DNA of 64,000 nucleotides from Dactylosporangium sp. AC04546 (GTDB lineage: Bacteria > Actinomycetota > Actinomycetes > Mycobacteriales > Micromonosporaceae), in NCBI RefSeq assembly GCF_022095675.1, contig NZ_JAHYSG010000042.1, positions 27,753-91,752 on the forward strand, read 5' to 3'. A program made the position numbers and the translations under genes. Shown piece by piece: positions 8,114-17,039 of this stretch. Numbering within the stretch: position 1 is the first letter of the stretch; every line of letters begins with the position of its first letter. Under the pieces are notes generated by a model that saw only the letters and a list, made by a program, of their open reading frames with translations, did no database searches and was not told the origin of the DNA.

Positions 8114-9436
8114 ATGAATAGCGTCGATGACATGACGACGACCATCACCCCGATGCTCGGCCACGGCCGAATCTCTCGCGTTTTCCGCCAGCTCGGCGTC
8201 GACACGCAGTACGTCCTCCTCGGTTTCCCGCTGGGCCTCATCACGGTGACGCTCTTCCTCACCGGCTTCGCCCTCGGCGTCGGGCTGTTCGTCACGGTCG
8301 TCGGCTTCCCGCTCCTGACCATCACGGTCATGCAGGCGCGCGGCTTCGCGACCGTGGAGCGCGCCCGGGTCGGGCCGGTGCTGCGCACCCGGCTGCCACA
8401 CCCCTATTACCGCAAGGCGAAACCCGGGGCCGGCTTCTGGCGGCGCACGTTCGAGCCGCTGGCCGACGGCCAGTCGTGGCTCGACCTGGTGCACGGCATC
8501 TTCCGGTTCATCCCGAGCACGATCGCCTTCGCGTTCGTGGTGACCTGGTGGGCGGGCACCCTCGGCGGCCTCACCACCGTGCTGTGGGACTGGTCGATCC
8601 CGCGCCCGCCGGACAACACCGACCTGCCCGAGCTCATCGGCCTCGGGTCGGGCACCGGAGTGCGGGTCCTCCTCTATACCGGCATCGGCGTCTTCTTCGC
8701 GCTCACCCTGTTCCCGGTCGTGCGGGCCGCCGCGCTCATGGAGGCGATGTTCGCCCGCGCCCTGCTCAGCGGCGTCGCCGAGCTGCGCGAGCGGGTCGCC
8801 GCGGCGGAGGCGAGCCGCGACGTGGCCCGCGCCCAGACGGTGGCGGCGGTGTCGGCCGAGGCGACCGCCCTGCGCCGGCTGGAGCGCGACATCCACGACG
8901 GCCCGCAGCAGCGGCTGGTCCGGCTGGCGATGGACCTGGGCCGCGCCGACCTCCAGTTCGAGACCGACCCGGCGGCGGCCCGCGCCACGGTCGCCGAGGC
9001 ACTCAGCCAGACCCGCGAGACGCTGGAGGAGCTGCGCGCGCTGTCCCGCGGCATCGCCCCGCCGATCCTGGTCGACCGCGGCCTGCGCGCCGCCCTGACC
9101 GCGCTGGCCGGCCGCTCGCTGATCCCGGTCGACCTGGAGCTGCCCGAGCTGGACCGGCTCGCCGAGAACGTGGAGACGACGGCGTACTTCGTGGTCGCCG
9201 AGTCGCTGACGAACGTCGCCAAGCACAGCCACGCGAGCGAGGCGAAGGTCACCCTCCAGCGCTCCGCCTACGGGATGCTGGTGACCGTCGAGGACGACGG
9301 CGTCGGCGGGGCGAGCCTGGCCAAGGGTCACGGCCTGCGCGGACTGGCCGACCGGGTCAAGGCGTCCGGCGGCGAGCTGACCGTGACCAGCCCGGCCGAG
9401 GGCGGCACCCGCGTAACGGCCATCCTGCCGATCTGA
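8114..9436 (+). CDS. Sensor histidine kinase, NarL-type partner
   Basis: A 440-residue membrane kinase. Its N-terminal half is a putative sensor domain with four hydrophobic segments (around 25-75 and 135-215; for example VLLGFPLGLITVTLFLTGF). A coiled-coil linker with RERVAAAEASRDVAR follows. The dimerisation box ERDIHDGPQQRLV holds the phospho-accepting His, and the ATPase domain has ESLTNVAKHS and DDGVGG. The start is the ATG at 8114, preceded by a G-run that can serve as a ribosome site; a second ATG at 8132 is possible. A LuxR-type regulator follows 35 nt downstream. The signal is unknown. Confidence 0.85.
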   Translation: MNSVDDMTTTITPMLGHGRISRVFRQLGVDTQYVLLGFPLGLITVTLFLTGFALGVGLFVTVVGFPLLTITVMQARGFATVERARVGPVLRTRLPHPYYRKAKPGAGFWRRTFEPLADGQSWLDLVHGIFRFIPSTIAFAFVVTWWAGTLGGLTTVLWDWSIPRPPDNTDLPELIGLGSGTGVRVLLYTGIGVFFALTLFPVVRAAALMEAMFARALLSGVAELRERVAAAEASRDVARAQTVAAVSAEATALRRLERDIHDGPQQRLVRLAMDLGRADLQFETDPAAARATVAEALSQTRETLEELRALSRGIAPPILVDRGLRAALTALAGRSLIPVDLELPELDRLAENVETTAYFVVAESLTNVAKHSHASEAKVTLQRSAYGMLVTVEDDGVGGASLAKGHGLRGLADRVKASGGELTVTSPAEGGTRVTAILPI

Positions 9437-9471
9437 CATCACCCACCGCGACCCGCATAGGATGCCTATCC

Positions 9472-10116
9472 GTGCGGGTTGTCGTGGCGGATGATGCGGT
9501 ACTGCTCCGAGAAGGTCTGGTGCGGCTGCTCGAGGAGAGCGGCCACACCGTCGTCGCGGCGGTCGGTGACGGGCCGAGCCTGGTCGCGGCCGTGGTCGAA
9601 CACCGGCCCGACGTCGCCATCGTCGACGTGCGGATGCCGCCCTCCCACACCGACGAGGGCCTGCGTGCGGCGGTCGCCGCCCGGCAGCAGGTGCCGGCGA
9701 CGCCGATCCTGGTCCTGTCGCAGTACGTCGAGGTCTCCTACGCCGACGACCTGCTCGCCGACCGGGCAGGGGCGGTCGGCTACCTGCTCAAGGACCGCGT
9801 CTCCGAGGTCGCCGAGTTCCTCGACGGGATGCGCCGGGTCGCCGCCGGCGCCACCGTGCTCGACCCCGAGGTCGTCGCCCAACTGCTGGTCCGGCGCCGG
9901 CGCGACGATCCGCTGCGCAGCCTGACCCCGCGCGAGCGGGAGGTGCTCGGGCTGATGGCGGAGGGCCGGTCGAACACGGCGATCGCCCGCAAGCTGGTGG
10001 TCACCGACGGCGCCGTCGAGAAGCACGTCAAGAACATCTTCACCAAGCTCGACCTGCAGCCGGACGACGAGCAGCACCGCCGCGTGCTCGCCGTCCTGAC
10101 TTATCTACAGGGCTAG
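9472..10116 (+). CDS. NarL/LuxR-family response regulator
   Basis: A 214-residue regulator. The receiver domain has the acidic pair ADD, the phospho-acceptor in VAIVDVRMPP, and the conserved lysine in GYLLKDR. The C-terminal LuxR helix-turn-helix reads LTPREREVLGLMAEGRSN to KHVKNIFTKL. The start is a GTG at 9472 chosen because the next residues (RVVVADD) begin the receiver fold directly. It is paired with the preceding kinase. Its last 12 bases overlap the end of the convergent HAD gene. Confidence 0.9.
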   Translation: MRVVVADDAVLLREGLVRLLEESGHTVVAAVGDGPSLVAAVVEHRPDVAIVDVRMPPSHTDEGLRAAVAARQQVPATPILVLSQYVEVSYADDLLADRAGAVGYLLKDRVSEVAEFLDGMRRVAAGATVLDPEVVAQLLVRRRRDDPLRSLTPREREVLGLMAEGRSNTAIARKLVVTDGAVEKHVKNIFTKLDLQPDDEQHRRVLAVLTYLQG

Positions 10117-10734
10117 AGAAACAGCGTCCACGAGCGAGTGCGCGACCGGAAGGCCGGTCGCCTCCAGCAGCCGCACGTCGGTGAAGCCGCCCGCGTAGAG
10201 CACGCAGGACGCACCGACCGCGCGGGCCGCGTCGCCGTCGTCGACCGAGTCGCCGATCAGCACCACGTCGGCTGGGTCCACGGCCAGCGCCGCCAGGTGC
10301 CGCTCCAGATAGGCGGCCTTGAGGTGCCCGCCGACCGTGCCCGGCAGCCCGTCGACCCGCACCAGGCGCGTGGTGAGCCCGTGCCGCTCCACCTCGACCA
10401 GCAGCTCGTCGTGGAAGAACATCGAGAGCAGCGACTGGGTGCCCGGCCACTCGGCCATCGCGTCCAGCGCGTCGGGCACGAGCCGGACGGTCGGCATCCC
10501 CAGCCGGTAGGCGTCGTGGAAGGCGTCGTCGAGCAGCTGGAACTCGACCTGGTCGACGGGCCGCTGGAGCACGTACGCGTAGTAGTCGAGGATCGGCCGG
10601 CGGAAGTCGCGGCGGTGCTCCTCCGCGGTGATCACCGGCCCGCCCACGGTGGCCAGGCAGACGTTGGTGGCGTCGACGACCAGCTTCAGGTCATCGAGGA
10701 GGGTCCCGTTCCAGTCCCAAACCAGGTGCTTCAC
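10105..10734 (-). CDS. HAD-superfamily hydrolase
   Basis: A 209-residue phosphatase-like protein. Motif I is VWDWNGTLLDD, with the catalytic Asp pair replaced by the common WDxNGT variant; motif IV is VLIGDSVDDGDAARAVG. The cap region follows residue 15, as in phosphoglycolate phosphatase-like members. The start is a GTG that overlaps the stop of the upstream glutaredoxin-like gene (GTGA), indicating coupling. The substrate is unknown. Confidence 0.8.
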   Translation of the reverse strand: MKHLVWDWNGTLLDDLKLVVDATNVCLATVGGPVITAEEHRRDFRRPILDYYAYVLQRPVDQVEFQLLDDAFHDAYRLGMPTVRLVPDALDAMAEWPGTQSLLSMFFHDELLVEVERHGLTTRLVRVDGLPGTVGGHLKAAYLERHLAALAVDPADVVLIGDSVDDGDAARAVGASCVLYAGGFTDVRLLEATGLPVAHSLVDAVSLAL

Positions 10735-10976
10735 CCGGGTGAGGATAGCCGCAGGTCCCGCAGGAGGCGTTCCTCCTCGACCCGCCAGTAGCCGTGCTCC
10801 TTGCCGTCGAGGAGCACGACCGGGATGCGGAAGCCGTACTCCTCCTCGAGCTGCTCGTCGCCGGTGATGTCGACCTCGGTCCACTCTTCGCCGGTCGCCG
10901 CGGCGACGCGGGCCATGATCTCCTTGGCGTCGTCGCACAGGTGGCAACCGGGCCGGGTGATCAGGGTGAGTCTCAT
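10731..10976 (-). CDS. Glutaredoxin-like thiol protein
   Basis: An 81-residue thioredoxin-fold protein with the redox motif CHLCDD at residues 10-15, a cis-proline segment (FRIPVVLLDG) and a C-terminal helix. It matches the short glutaredoxin-like (DUF836-type) family. The start ATG overlaps the end of the acyl-CoA ligase gene, and its stop overlaps the HAD gene, so the three form one coupled transcript. A role in disulfide exchange is inferred from the fold. Confidence 0.85.
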   Translation of the reverse strand: MRLTLITRPGCHLCDDAKEIMARVAAATGEEWTEVDITGDEQLEEEYGFRIPVVLLDGKEHGYWRVEEERLLRDLRLSSPG

Positions 10977-12493
10977 CGCAGGGCCGCCTTCCGGATCTTG
11001 CCGGTCGCCGAGTGTGGCAGCTCGGTCACGAACTCGACGGCCGTGGGGCACTTGAACCGGGCGAGGTTGCGCTCGCAGTGCGCGATCAGCTCCTCGGCCG
11101 TGACCTGGGAGCCGGGCCGGCGCACGACGACCGCCTTCACAGTTTGCCCGGTGTACGGATGCGGCACGCCGAGCGCCGCCGCCTCCAGCACCGCCTCGTG
11201 TGCGTTGAGCACCATCTCGACCTCATGGGGGTACACGTTGAATCCGCTCACCAGGATCAGCTCCCCCAGCCGGTCCACAATGAACAAATCGCCGTCCTCG
11301 TCCGCGTAGGCGACGTCGCCGGTCGCCCACCAGCCGTCCGGGTCCGGGCCGCCGCTCGCGTCCGGCCAGTACCCCAGGAAGAGGTTCCGGCCCCGCGCCA
11401 CGATCTCGCCGGGGTCGGTGCGGACCTCGTCGTCCTCGTCGAGGAGCACCTCGTTGCCGGCCGCGTCCACCAACTTGATCTCGACGCCCGGGATGGGCTG
11501 CCCGATCGAGCCCGGCTTCACGACGCCGCCGGCCAGCGTGCTGGTGAGCACGGGTGCGGTCTCGGTCAGCCCGTACCCCTGGTGCACCGTCTTCCCGGTC
11601 GTCTCCGCGAATCGCCGCTCCGCCGCCGGGTCCAGCGGGGAGGCGCCGCACACGGCCAGCCGGACGCCGGCCCAGGCGCGGGCCAGCGGCTCGCCCATCA
11701 GCGACCATGCGATGTACATCGGCGGCACCCCGACCACGCCGGTCACCCCGTGCCGCTCGATCGTGTCGAGGGCGTCGGCCGGGTCGAAGCGCTCGACGAG
11801 CACCCCGCACGCGCCGTGGTAGGCCACGGCGCCCAGGCCGGAGTTCAGCCCGTAGGCGTGGAAGAGCGGCACGGCGAGCAGCAGCACGTCGTCGCTCGTG
11901 ACCGGCGCCGGGTCGATCCGGGCCAGCTGCTCGTGGTTGGCCAGCAGCGCGCGGTGCGGCAGCATCGCGCCCTTCGGCGCGCCGCCGGTGCCCGAGGTGT
12001 AGATGAGCACCGCGAGGTCGTCGTCACCCTGGTCACCCTGGTCACCCGTCGGAGTCTTGCCGCTTTTGAGCAGATCCGGGAGGTTATCGCCCAATCTGTA
12101 CTGCCGAGAAGGCGCGTTCGACGCCTGCACCGAGCGGGTCGCGACGAGCACCGCCGCGCCGGAGTCGGCGAACACGTGCTCCAGCTCGCGGGCGGTATAG
12201 GCGGGGTTGACCGGCACCGCGACGAGGCCGGCACGCAGCACGCCGAAGAAGACGGCAGCGAACTCGGGGACGTTGGGCAGCGCGATCGCGACGCGGGCCG
12301 GGCCGTGCTCGTCGGCGGGCAGGTCGAGCGCGGCGAGGTTGGCGGCCACCGCGTCCACCTGGCGGTCGAGCTCCGCCCAGGTCACGACCGTGTCGTGCGA
12401 TCGCAGGGCCGGTCGGGCGCCGTTTGCGGCGGCGGCGCGCCGGACCAGATCAGCGAAGTTGGAGACGTCCTGCACGGTCGCTGAGTCTGACAC
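10973..12493 (-). CDS. AMP-dependent acyl-CoA synthetase
   Basis: A 506-residue adenylate-forming ligase that would activate a carboxylic or fatty acid as acyl-AMP and then acyl-CoA. The P-loop-like motif is LIYTSGTGGAPKGAML, the A5 motif GYGLTETAPVL, the A7 region WWATGDVAY, the hinge VDRLGELILVSG, and the catalytic A10 lysine lies in TGKIRKA. The start is taken as the GTG at 12493 because GGACAGGGG lies just before it and family proteins begin here. Another GTG at 12541 would put a hairpin inside the coding region. The substrate is not evident. Confidence 0.85.
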   Translation of the reverse strand: MSDSATVQDVSNFADLVRRAAAANGARPALRSHDTVVTWAELDRQVDAVAANLAALDLPADEHGPARVAIALPNVPEFAAVFFGVLRAGLVAVPVNPAYTARELEHVFADSGAAVLVATRSVQASNAPSRQYRLGDNLPDLLKSGKTPTGDQGDQGDDDLAVLIYTSGTGGAPKGAMLPHRALLANHEQLARIDPAPVTSDDVLLLAVPLFHAYGLNSGLGAVAYHGACGVLVERFDPADALDTIERHGVTGVVGVPPMYIAWSLMGEPLARAWAGVRLAVCGASPLDPAAERRFAETTGKTVHQGYGLTETAPVLTSTLAGGVVKPGSIGQPIPGVEIKLVDAAGNEVLLDEDDEVRTDPGEIVARGRNLFLGYWPDASGGPDPDGWWATGDVAYADEDGDLFIVDRLGELILVSGFNVYPHEVEMVLNAHEAVLEAAALGVPHPYTGQTVKAVVVRRPGSQVTAEELIAHCERNLARFKCPTAVEFVTELPHSATGKIRKAALR

Positions 12494-12507
12494 ACCCCTG
12501 TCCGTCA

Positions 12508-12548
12508 GTGACGGGTGATGGTAGGCCGACGGAGAGATCACCCGTCAC
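12508..12548. repeat. 12-bp inverted repeat in ligase leader
   Basis: GTGACGGGTGAT (12508-12519) and ATCACCCGTCAC (12537-12548) are perfect complements 17 nt apart. They lie just upstream of the acyl-CoA ligase start. Possible operator or RNA hairpin. Around it, 12549-12839 holds no gene I can support. Confidence 0.6.
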
Positions 12549-12839
12549 CAATCACCCTGTCCCATGGCATGGTCCCTAACGCAGTCGAGCAGGGCGTCAG
12601 ACCGGCGACACGCCGACTGAGTAATTGTCCACCCGTTCGTGTGCAGTGCGCGTGTCGTAGGTCAGTAGTCGGAGCAGGTTTTCGTCCCGTTTCGCCGTTT
12701 TCACGGCGTGTCGCACGGCGTGTCGTCGAGTAGTGACGGACAGCATGTGCGCCGGGCGGACACCGATCCGTGGAAAGAATGTCCCCTCACGACAAGAGCC
12801 GCCCACATGCGGGTGACGCCGGTCCTATCATCAGCGAAG

Positions 12840-12867
12840 TCAACTCACCCCATTTATAGCGAGTTGA
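12840..12867. promoter_or_regulatory. 7-bp inverted repeat upstream of bldN leader
   Basis: TCAACTC and GAGTTGA flank an AT-rich centre (CATTTATAG) that could include a -10 element. The repeat ends 25 nt before the leader ORF start. A regulator-binding or promoter role is a guess. Confidence 0.35.
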
Positions 12868-12892
12868 TACCCCTCACCCCGAGGAGGCCCAA

Positions 12893-12943
12893 GTGCCCGT
12901 GATCGCGCCGAATGAGCCGTCTTGCCTGGCTTACGAAGCATGA
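12893..12943 (+). CDS. 16-residue leader ORF coupled to bldN
   Basis: A GTG at 12893 follows a near-perfect ribosome site (GAGGAGG at 12881-12887, 5-nt spacing). It opens a frame of 16 codons, MPVIAPNEPSCLAYEA, ending at TGA 12941-12943. The stop overlaps the ATG of bldN (ATGA), and bldN itself has no ribosome site. The layout implies that ribosomes load on the leader and re-initiate at bldN. The peptide resembles nothing I recognise. Confidence 0.6.
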   Translation: MPVIAPNEPSCLAYEA

Positions 12944-13854
12944 GCGGTTACCAGCACGTGTTCGACGACGAACACGGACTCGCCGGTGGGCTGTGGATGC
13001 TGCGCGACTCGATGCGCGACATGTTCAGCACGGTGATTCGCGGCGAAGGCGGCAGTGTGCCGCGGACGCGCGGGCGCCCACACACCAACGAGGCGCCGAC
13101 CCGCCCCGGACCGGCCCCGAACGCCCGGCCCAATGCCGGGATGAACGGCAAGCCGTCCGGCAACGGCGCCGGAGCGGGCCTGCTCGGCGAGGAGACCGTG
13201 CCGATCCCGACCAACGTGGTCGCCGGGACGACGCTCGTCGACACCGTCCCGGAGCCGAGCCCGCCGCCGGCTCGGCCCGACCGGGGCGACCCGGCCTCCG
13301 AGGTCTGGGCGCTCATCGAGCGGGCCCAGGCCGGCGACGGTGCGGCATTCGGACTCCTCTACGACCGGTACTTCGACACGGTCTTCCGGTTCGTGTACTT
13401 CCGGGTCGGCAACCGCCAGCTGGCCGAGGACCTGACCGCCGACACCTTCCTGCGGGCGCTCAAGCGCATCGGCAGCTTCACCTGGCAGGGCCGCGACCTG
13501 GGGGCCTGGCTGGTCACCATCGCGCGCAACCTGGTGGCCGACCACTTCAAGTCCGGGCGGTACCGGCTCGAGGTGACGACGGGCGACGTGCTCGACGCCG
13601 ACCGGCCGGACCGGGGCCCCGAGGGCAGCCCCGAAGCCGCGGTCATCGACCACATCACCAACGTCGACCTGCTCAAGGCCGTGAAGCAGCTCAACCCCGA
13701 GCAGCAGGAGTGCATCGTGCTGCGGTTCCTGCACGGCTTCTCCGTCGCGGAGACCGCGCAGGCCATGAACAAGAACGAGGGAGCCATCAAAGCGTTGCAG
13801 TACCGAGCGGTGCGTGCACTCGCCCGGCTCCTGCCCGACGGATTCCAACCGTGA
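12940..13854 (+). CDS. bldN: ECF sigma factor BldN
   Basis: A 304-residue sigma factor matching BldN, the developmental ECF factor of sporulating actinomycetes. Residues 1-118 are an N-terminal extension rich in Pro and Gly, comparable to the removable pro-sequence of Streptomyces BldN but longer. Sigma region 2 starts near 120 (ALIERAQAGDGAAFGLLYDR, then TWQGRDLGAWLVTIARNLV). Region 4 has LNPEQQECIVLRFLHGFS and KNEGAIKALQYRAVR. The start ATG lacks a ribosome site but overlaps a leader ORF. The next gene encodes its likely anti-sigma factor. Confidence 0.9.
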   Translation: MSGYQHVFDDEHGLAGGLWMLRDSMRDMFSTVIRGEGGSVPRTRGRPHTNEAPTRPGPAPNARPNAGMNGKPSGNGAGAGLLGEETVPIPTNVVAGTTLVDTVPEPSPPPARPDRGDPASEVWALIERAQAGDGAAFGLLYDRYFDTVFRFVYFRVGNRQLAEDLTADTFLRALKRIGSFTWQGRDLGAWLVTIARNLVADHFKSGRYRLEVTTGDVLDADRPDRGPEGSPEAAVIDHITNVDLLKAVKQLNPEQQECIVLRFLHGFSVAETAQAMNKNEGAIKALQYRAVRALARLLPDGFQP

Positions 13855-14023
13855 TCGCTGTCACCTTCAGTTACAGTGCCCCCGGTGGCGCCGTAACCAG
13901 CCTCCGCTCTGCGGCGTTGGTCCTGATGCGACCGTCGGCATGGCGCACGGCGGACGCGGTGGCCCACCATCCCGCTGCCCTGCCGCGCCTGATTGACGCG
14001 ATCACGGAAGGGGGGTGCCTCAG

Positions 14024-15109
14024 GTGATTGGCTCCGTCTTCCATCGTCGACGGGCTGAGCGGTTCGCCCAGCTCATGGACGAGGCCACGGGGGCCCGACG
14101 GCACCGCATAAGGTCAACGCTCGACGACTCCCTGGCCGACCTCGTGCATGTCGGCCAGCGACTCTCCGAAATGCCCGTCAAGGTGGAGGGACAGCAGGAG
14201 TTCCGGGACGGCCTGCGGGCCATGCTCCTGGCCACGGCCGAGCGCGAGGGCATCGGTGCCACCGCGAAGGAGCCGGAGCCGACGTCCCGGGCGACCCTGC
14301 GGTCGCTGCGCCGACCGGCGGGCAGCCGTCCGGCCGTGAGCCGGCGGACCCGCACCCGGGGCGCGATCGTCGTCGGCCTGGCCGCCGGCACCCTCGCACT
14401 GTCGGGCATGTCGGCCGCGAGCGGCGACGCGATCCCGGGCGACGCGCTGTACTCGGTCAAGCGCTCCACCGAGAAGGCCCAGCTCGCACTGGCCGGGTCG
14501 GACATCAGCCGGGGCCAGCTGTACCTCGAGTTCGCCCGCACCCGGCTCGATGAGGCCCAGGCGGTCAAGGACCCGGCCGGCCTCAGCGGGGTCCTGGACG
14601 ACATGGACAACGAGACCCTTCAGGGTGTCCGGCTGTTGACCACCACGGCGGTGGCCCGCAAGGACACGGCGGCGCTCGACGCGATCGACACGTTCGCGTC
14701 GACCCAGCGCGCCGCGGCCGAGAAGCTCCGCGCGTCGGCCACCGGCGACGCCCGCACCCGGGCGACGAAATCGGTGACCCTGCTGGAGGAGATCCGGCGC
14801 CGCTCGCAGGCGCTGCGCCCGCTGCTCAAGTGCGGCGCGAACGCCACGTCGGCCGCCGACACCCTCGGCCCCGTGCCGAACGGCTCGGCCTGCAAGACCA
14901 CGGGCGGCCAGAAGAACGGCCAGCAGCCCGGCGCACCGTCCCAGAACCACCCCGGTCAGACCGGCACGGTCACCGGCGCACGCCCTTCCCCCAGCACCAG
15001 CGGTTCCGTGAGCGAGTCGGCGCCCGCCGTGTCGACGCCCGCGCCGGAGCCGTCCCCCAGCAAATCGGACAAGCAGGGCGCCGGCCTCCTGGACTGGTTG
15101 TTCGGCTGA
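14024..15109 (+). CDS. rsbN: BldN anti-sigma factor RsbN-like (DUF5667)
   Basis: A 361-residue single-pass membrane protein. The cytosolic N-terminus (1-110) is helical and holds RRRAERFAQLMDEA; one membrane helix spans about 113-131 (GAIVVGLAAGTLALSG). The external part begins with a DUF5667-like GDALYSVKRSTEKAQLAL segment and ends in a Pro/Ser/Thr-rich tail. In Streptomyces RsbN binds and inhibits BldN. The GTG at 14024 is chosen because AAGGGGGG lies 8 nt upstream; a GTG at 14015 is possible. Position directly after bldN supports the assignment. Confidence 0.8.
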   Translation: MIGSVFHRRRAERFAQLMDEATGARRHRIRSTLDDSLADLVHVGQRLSEMPVKVEGQQEFRDGLRAMLLATAEREGIGATAKEPEPTSRATLRSLRRPAGSRPAVSRRTRTRGAIVVGLAAGTLALSGMSAASGDAIPGDALYSVKRSTEKAQLALAGSDISRGQLYLEFARTRLDEAQAVKDPAGLSGVLDDMDNETLQGVRLLTTTAVARKDTAALDAIDTFASTQRAAAEKLRASATGDARTRATKSVTLLEEIRRRSQALRPLLKCGANATSAADTLGPVPNGSACKTTGGQKNGQQPGAPSQNHPGQTGTVTGARPSPSTSGSVSESAPAVSTPAPEPSPSKSDKQGAGLLDWLFG

Positions 15110-15140
15110 TTTGTTCACTTGAACACTTCGCTTGGACACG

Positions 15141-15171
15141 ACAGGGCCCGGTGCAGTCCACCGGGCCCTGT
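15141..15171 (+). terminator. Terminator after rsbN
   Basis: A perfect 13-bp stem (ACAGGGCCCGGTG and its complement) with a 5-nt loop. It starts 31 nt after the rsbN stop and is followed by a T-containing stretch (TGCTATT). Confidence 0.75.
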
Positions 15172-15241
15172 TGCTATTCCGGACCGGTACCGTTGGTCCG
15201 TCGAGTGAGACGGCCGGGGGACAGACACAGGGAGCAGACGC

Positions 15242-16159
15242 ATGGCGTTCCGACCTTCCGCGCTGCGACGCAAGCGGCCCCGGGGCCGCATCGTGGCGTC
15301 CTCGGCGGGCTGGGCGGCGGCTGAGGTGGAGGCGGCGCTGGAGGTGCCCGCCGACCCGGGCGCTGCGGCGTTCTTCGACGTCGACAACACGATGATGCAG
15401 GGCGCGTCGATCTACTACTTCGCCCGCGGCCTGGCCAAGCGCAAGTACTTCACCAGCACCGACCTGCTGCGCTTCGCCTACCAGCAGGCCCGCTTCCGGC
15501 TGCTGGCGTCCGAACACGCCGGCACCGTCTCCAACGCCAAGTCCACCGCCCTGGCGTTCATCGCCGGCTGGAAGGTCGAGGACATGGAGCGGCTCTGCGA
15601 GGAGATCTTCGACGAGTTGATGGCCGACCGGATCTGGTCCGGCACGCTCGCCCTCGCACAGCTGCACCTCGACGCCGGCCAGCGGGTCTGGCTGGTCACC
15701 GCGGCCCCGGTCGAGCTGGGCCGGATCATCGCCGCCCGCCTCGGCCTGACCGGCGCGATCGGCACCGTCGCGGAGATCATCGACGGCGTCTACACCGGCC
15801 GCCTGGTCGGCGACCTCATGCACGGCCCGGAGAAGGCCTCGGCGATCACCGCGCTGGCGCTGGCGGAAGGCCTCGACCTGGCCCGCTGCGCCGCCTACTC
15901 CGACTCGGTGAACGACACCCCGATGCTCTCCACGGTGGGCTACGCGGTGGCGGTCAACCCGGACCCGGCCCTGCGCCGCGAGGCCCGCAAGCGGGGCTGG
16001 GAGATCCGCGACTTCCGCACGGGTCGCAAGGCGGCGAAGATCGCGGTGCCGGCCGCCCTGGCCACGGGCATCGTCATCGGCGGCGTGGCCACGGCGACGG
16101 CCATGCGCAGGCGCCGGCGCCGGCCCCCGGCCCAGCCGGGGCCGTCCCCGCAGAGCTGA
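15242..16159 (+). CDS. HAD-IB family phosphatase, membrane-anchored
   Basis: A 305-residue SerB-related phosphatase. Motif I is [11 protein letters not shown] (about 44-54), motif II is in LVTAAP, and motif IV is [12 protein letters not shown] hydrophobic segment near 260-280 ([20 protein letters not shown]) precedes a run of arginines, suggesting a C-terminal membrane anchor with a short tail. The ATG has GGGAG nine bases upstream. It follows rsbN as I recall from sporulating actinomycetes. The substrate is unknown; lysophospholipid or phosphoserine-type phosphates are possible. Confidence 0.85.
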   Translation: MAFRPSALRRKRPRGRIVASSAGWAAAEVEAALEVPADPGAAAFFDVDNTMMQGASIYYFARGLAKRKYFTSTDLLRFAYQQARFRLLASEHAGTVSNAKSTALAFIAGWKVEDMERLCEEIFDELMADRIWSGTLALAQLHLDAGQRVWLVTAAPVELGRIIAARLGLTGAIGTVAEIIDGVYTGRLVGDLMHGPEKASAITALALAEGLDLARCAAYSDSVNDTPMLSTVGYAVAVNPDPALRREARKRGWEIRDFRTGRKAAKIAVPAALATGIVIGGVATATAMRRRRRRPPAQPGPSPQS

Positions 16160-16160
16160 C

Positions 16161-17039
16161 TCAGGCGGAGAAGGCGTCCGGACGGCGGTCCAGCAGCTTG
16201 TAGAGCGTCTGCTGGATCGTCTCGCGGACCTGGTCCGAGAGGTTGAAGACCACCATGGGGTCGTCGGCCGCGTCCACGTACTCGTCCGTGGGGATCTGCT
16301 CGCCGAACTCGATCATCCACTTGCTCGGCAACGGCACCAGGCCCAGCGGGCCCAGCCACGGGAACGTCGGGGTCACCGGGAAGTACGGCGCGCCGAGCAG
16401 GCGGGCCAGCGGGCGGATGTTGCCGATCATCGGGTAGATCTCCTCGGCCCCCACGATCGAGACCGGGACGATCGGGGTGCCCGTGCGCAGCGCCGCGGAG
16501 ACGAAGCCGCCGCGGCCGAAGCGCTGGAGCTTGTAGCGCTCGGCGAAGGGCTTGCCGACGCCCTTGAAGCCCTCCGGGAACACGCCGACGAGCTCCCCCT
16601 CCGCCAGCAGGCGCTCGGCGTCGGGGTTGCAGGCCAGGGTCGCGCCCGACTTGCGGGCCAGCTCCGACACCACCGGCATGCGGAAGACCAGGTCGGCGCC
16701 GAGCAGGCGGAGGTGGCGGCGGGCGGCGGTCTCGTCGTGGACGGCGACCGAGAGCATCATCGCGTCGAGCGCCAGGGTGCCGGAGTGGTTGGCCACGACC
16801 AGCGCGGCGCCCTCCTTCGGCAGGTGCTCGATGCCGAAGACCTCGGTGCGGAACCATTGCTTGTACAACGGGCGCAGCAACGGCAGGAAGACGCCGTCGG
16901 TCAGGTGCCGGTCGAAGCCGAACCCGTCCACCTCGTAGTCACCGGTGAGCCGCTCGCGCAGGAACGCGAGCGCGCCGGCGACCCGGTCGTCCCACTGGTC
17001 CGGGAGTGGAGGACCAGGATCGGTCCCGGGGTCAGTCAC
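16161..17039 (-). CDS. Lysophospholipid acyltransferase (PlsC-like)
   Basis: A 292-residue acyltransferase. The catalytic block is a variant NHSGTLALD (His-x4-Asp retained), and the phosphate-binding block is FPEGFKGVGKPF. PIVPVSIVGAEE marks the later strand. No strong membrane helix is visible, so it is probably peripheral. The start is a GTG at 17039 that overlaps the stop of the upstream epimerase gene by eight bases. The pair may modify a lipid or lipid-linked sugar together (inference). Confidence 0.8.
   Translation of the reverse strand: MTDPGTDPGPPLPDQWDDRVAGALAFLRERLTGDYEVDGFGFDRHLTDGVFLPLLRPLYKQWFRTEVFGIEHLPKEGAALVVANHSGTLALDAMMLSVAVHDETAARRHLRLLGADLVFRMPVVSELARKSGATLACNPDAERLLAEGELVGVFPEGFKGVGKPFAERYKLQRFGRGGFVSAALRTGTPIVPVSIVGAEEIYPMIGNIRPLARLLGAPYFPVTPTFPWLGPLGLVPLPSKWMIEFGEQIPTDEYVDAADDPMVVFNLSDQVRETIQQTLYKLLDRRPDAFSA

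Noticed and set aside
12597..12902. Short open frames upstream of bldN on both strands (69 and 64 residues)
   Set aside because: No ribosome sites, no recognisable content, and they cross the probable bldN promoter.
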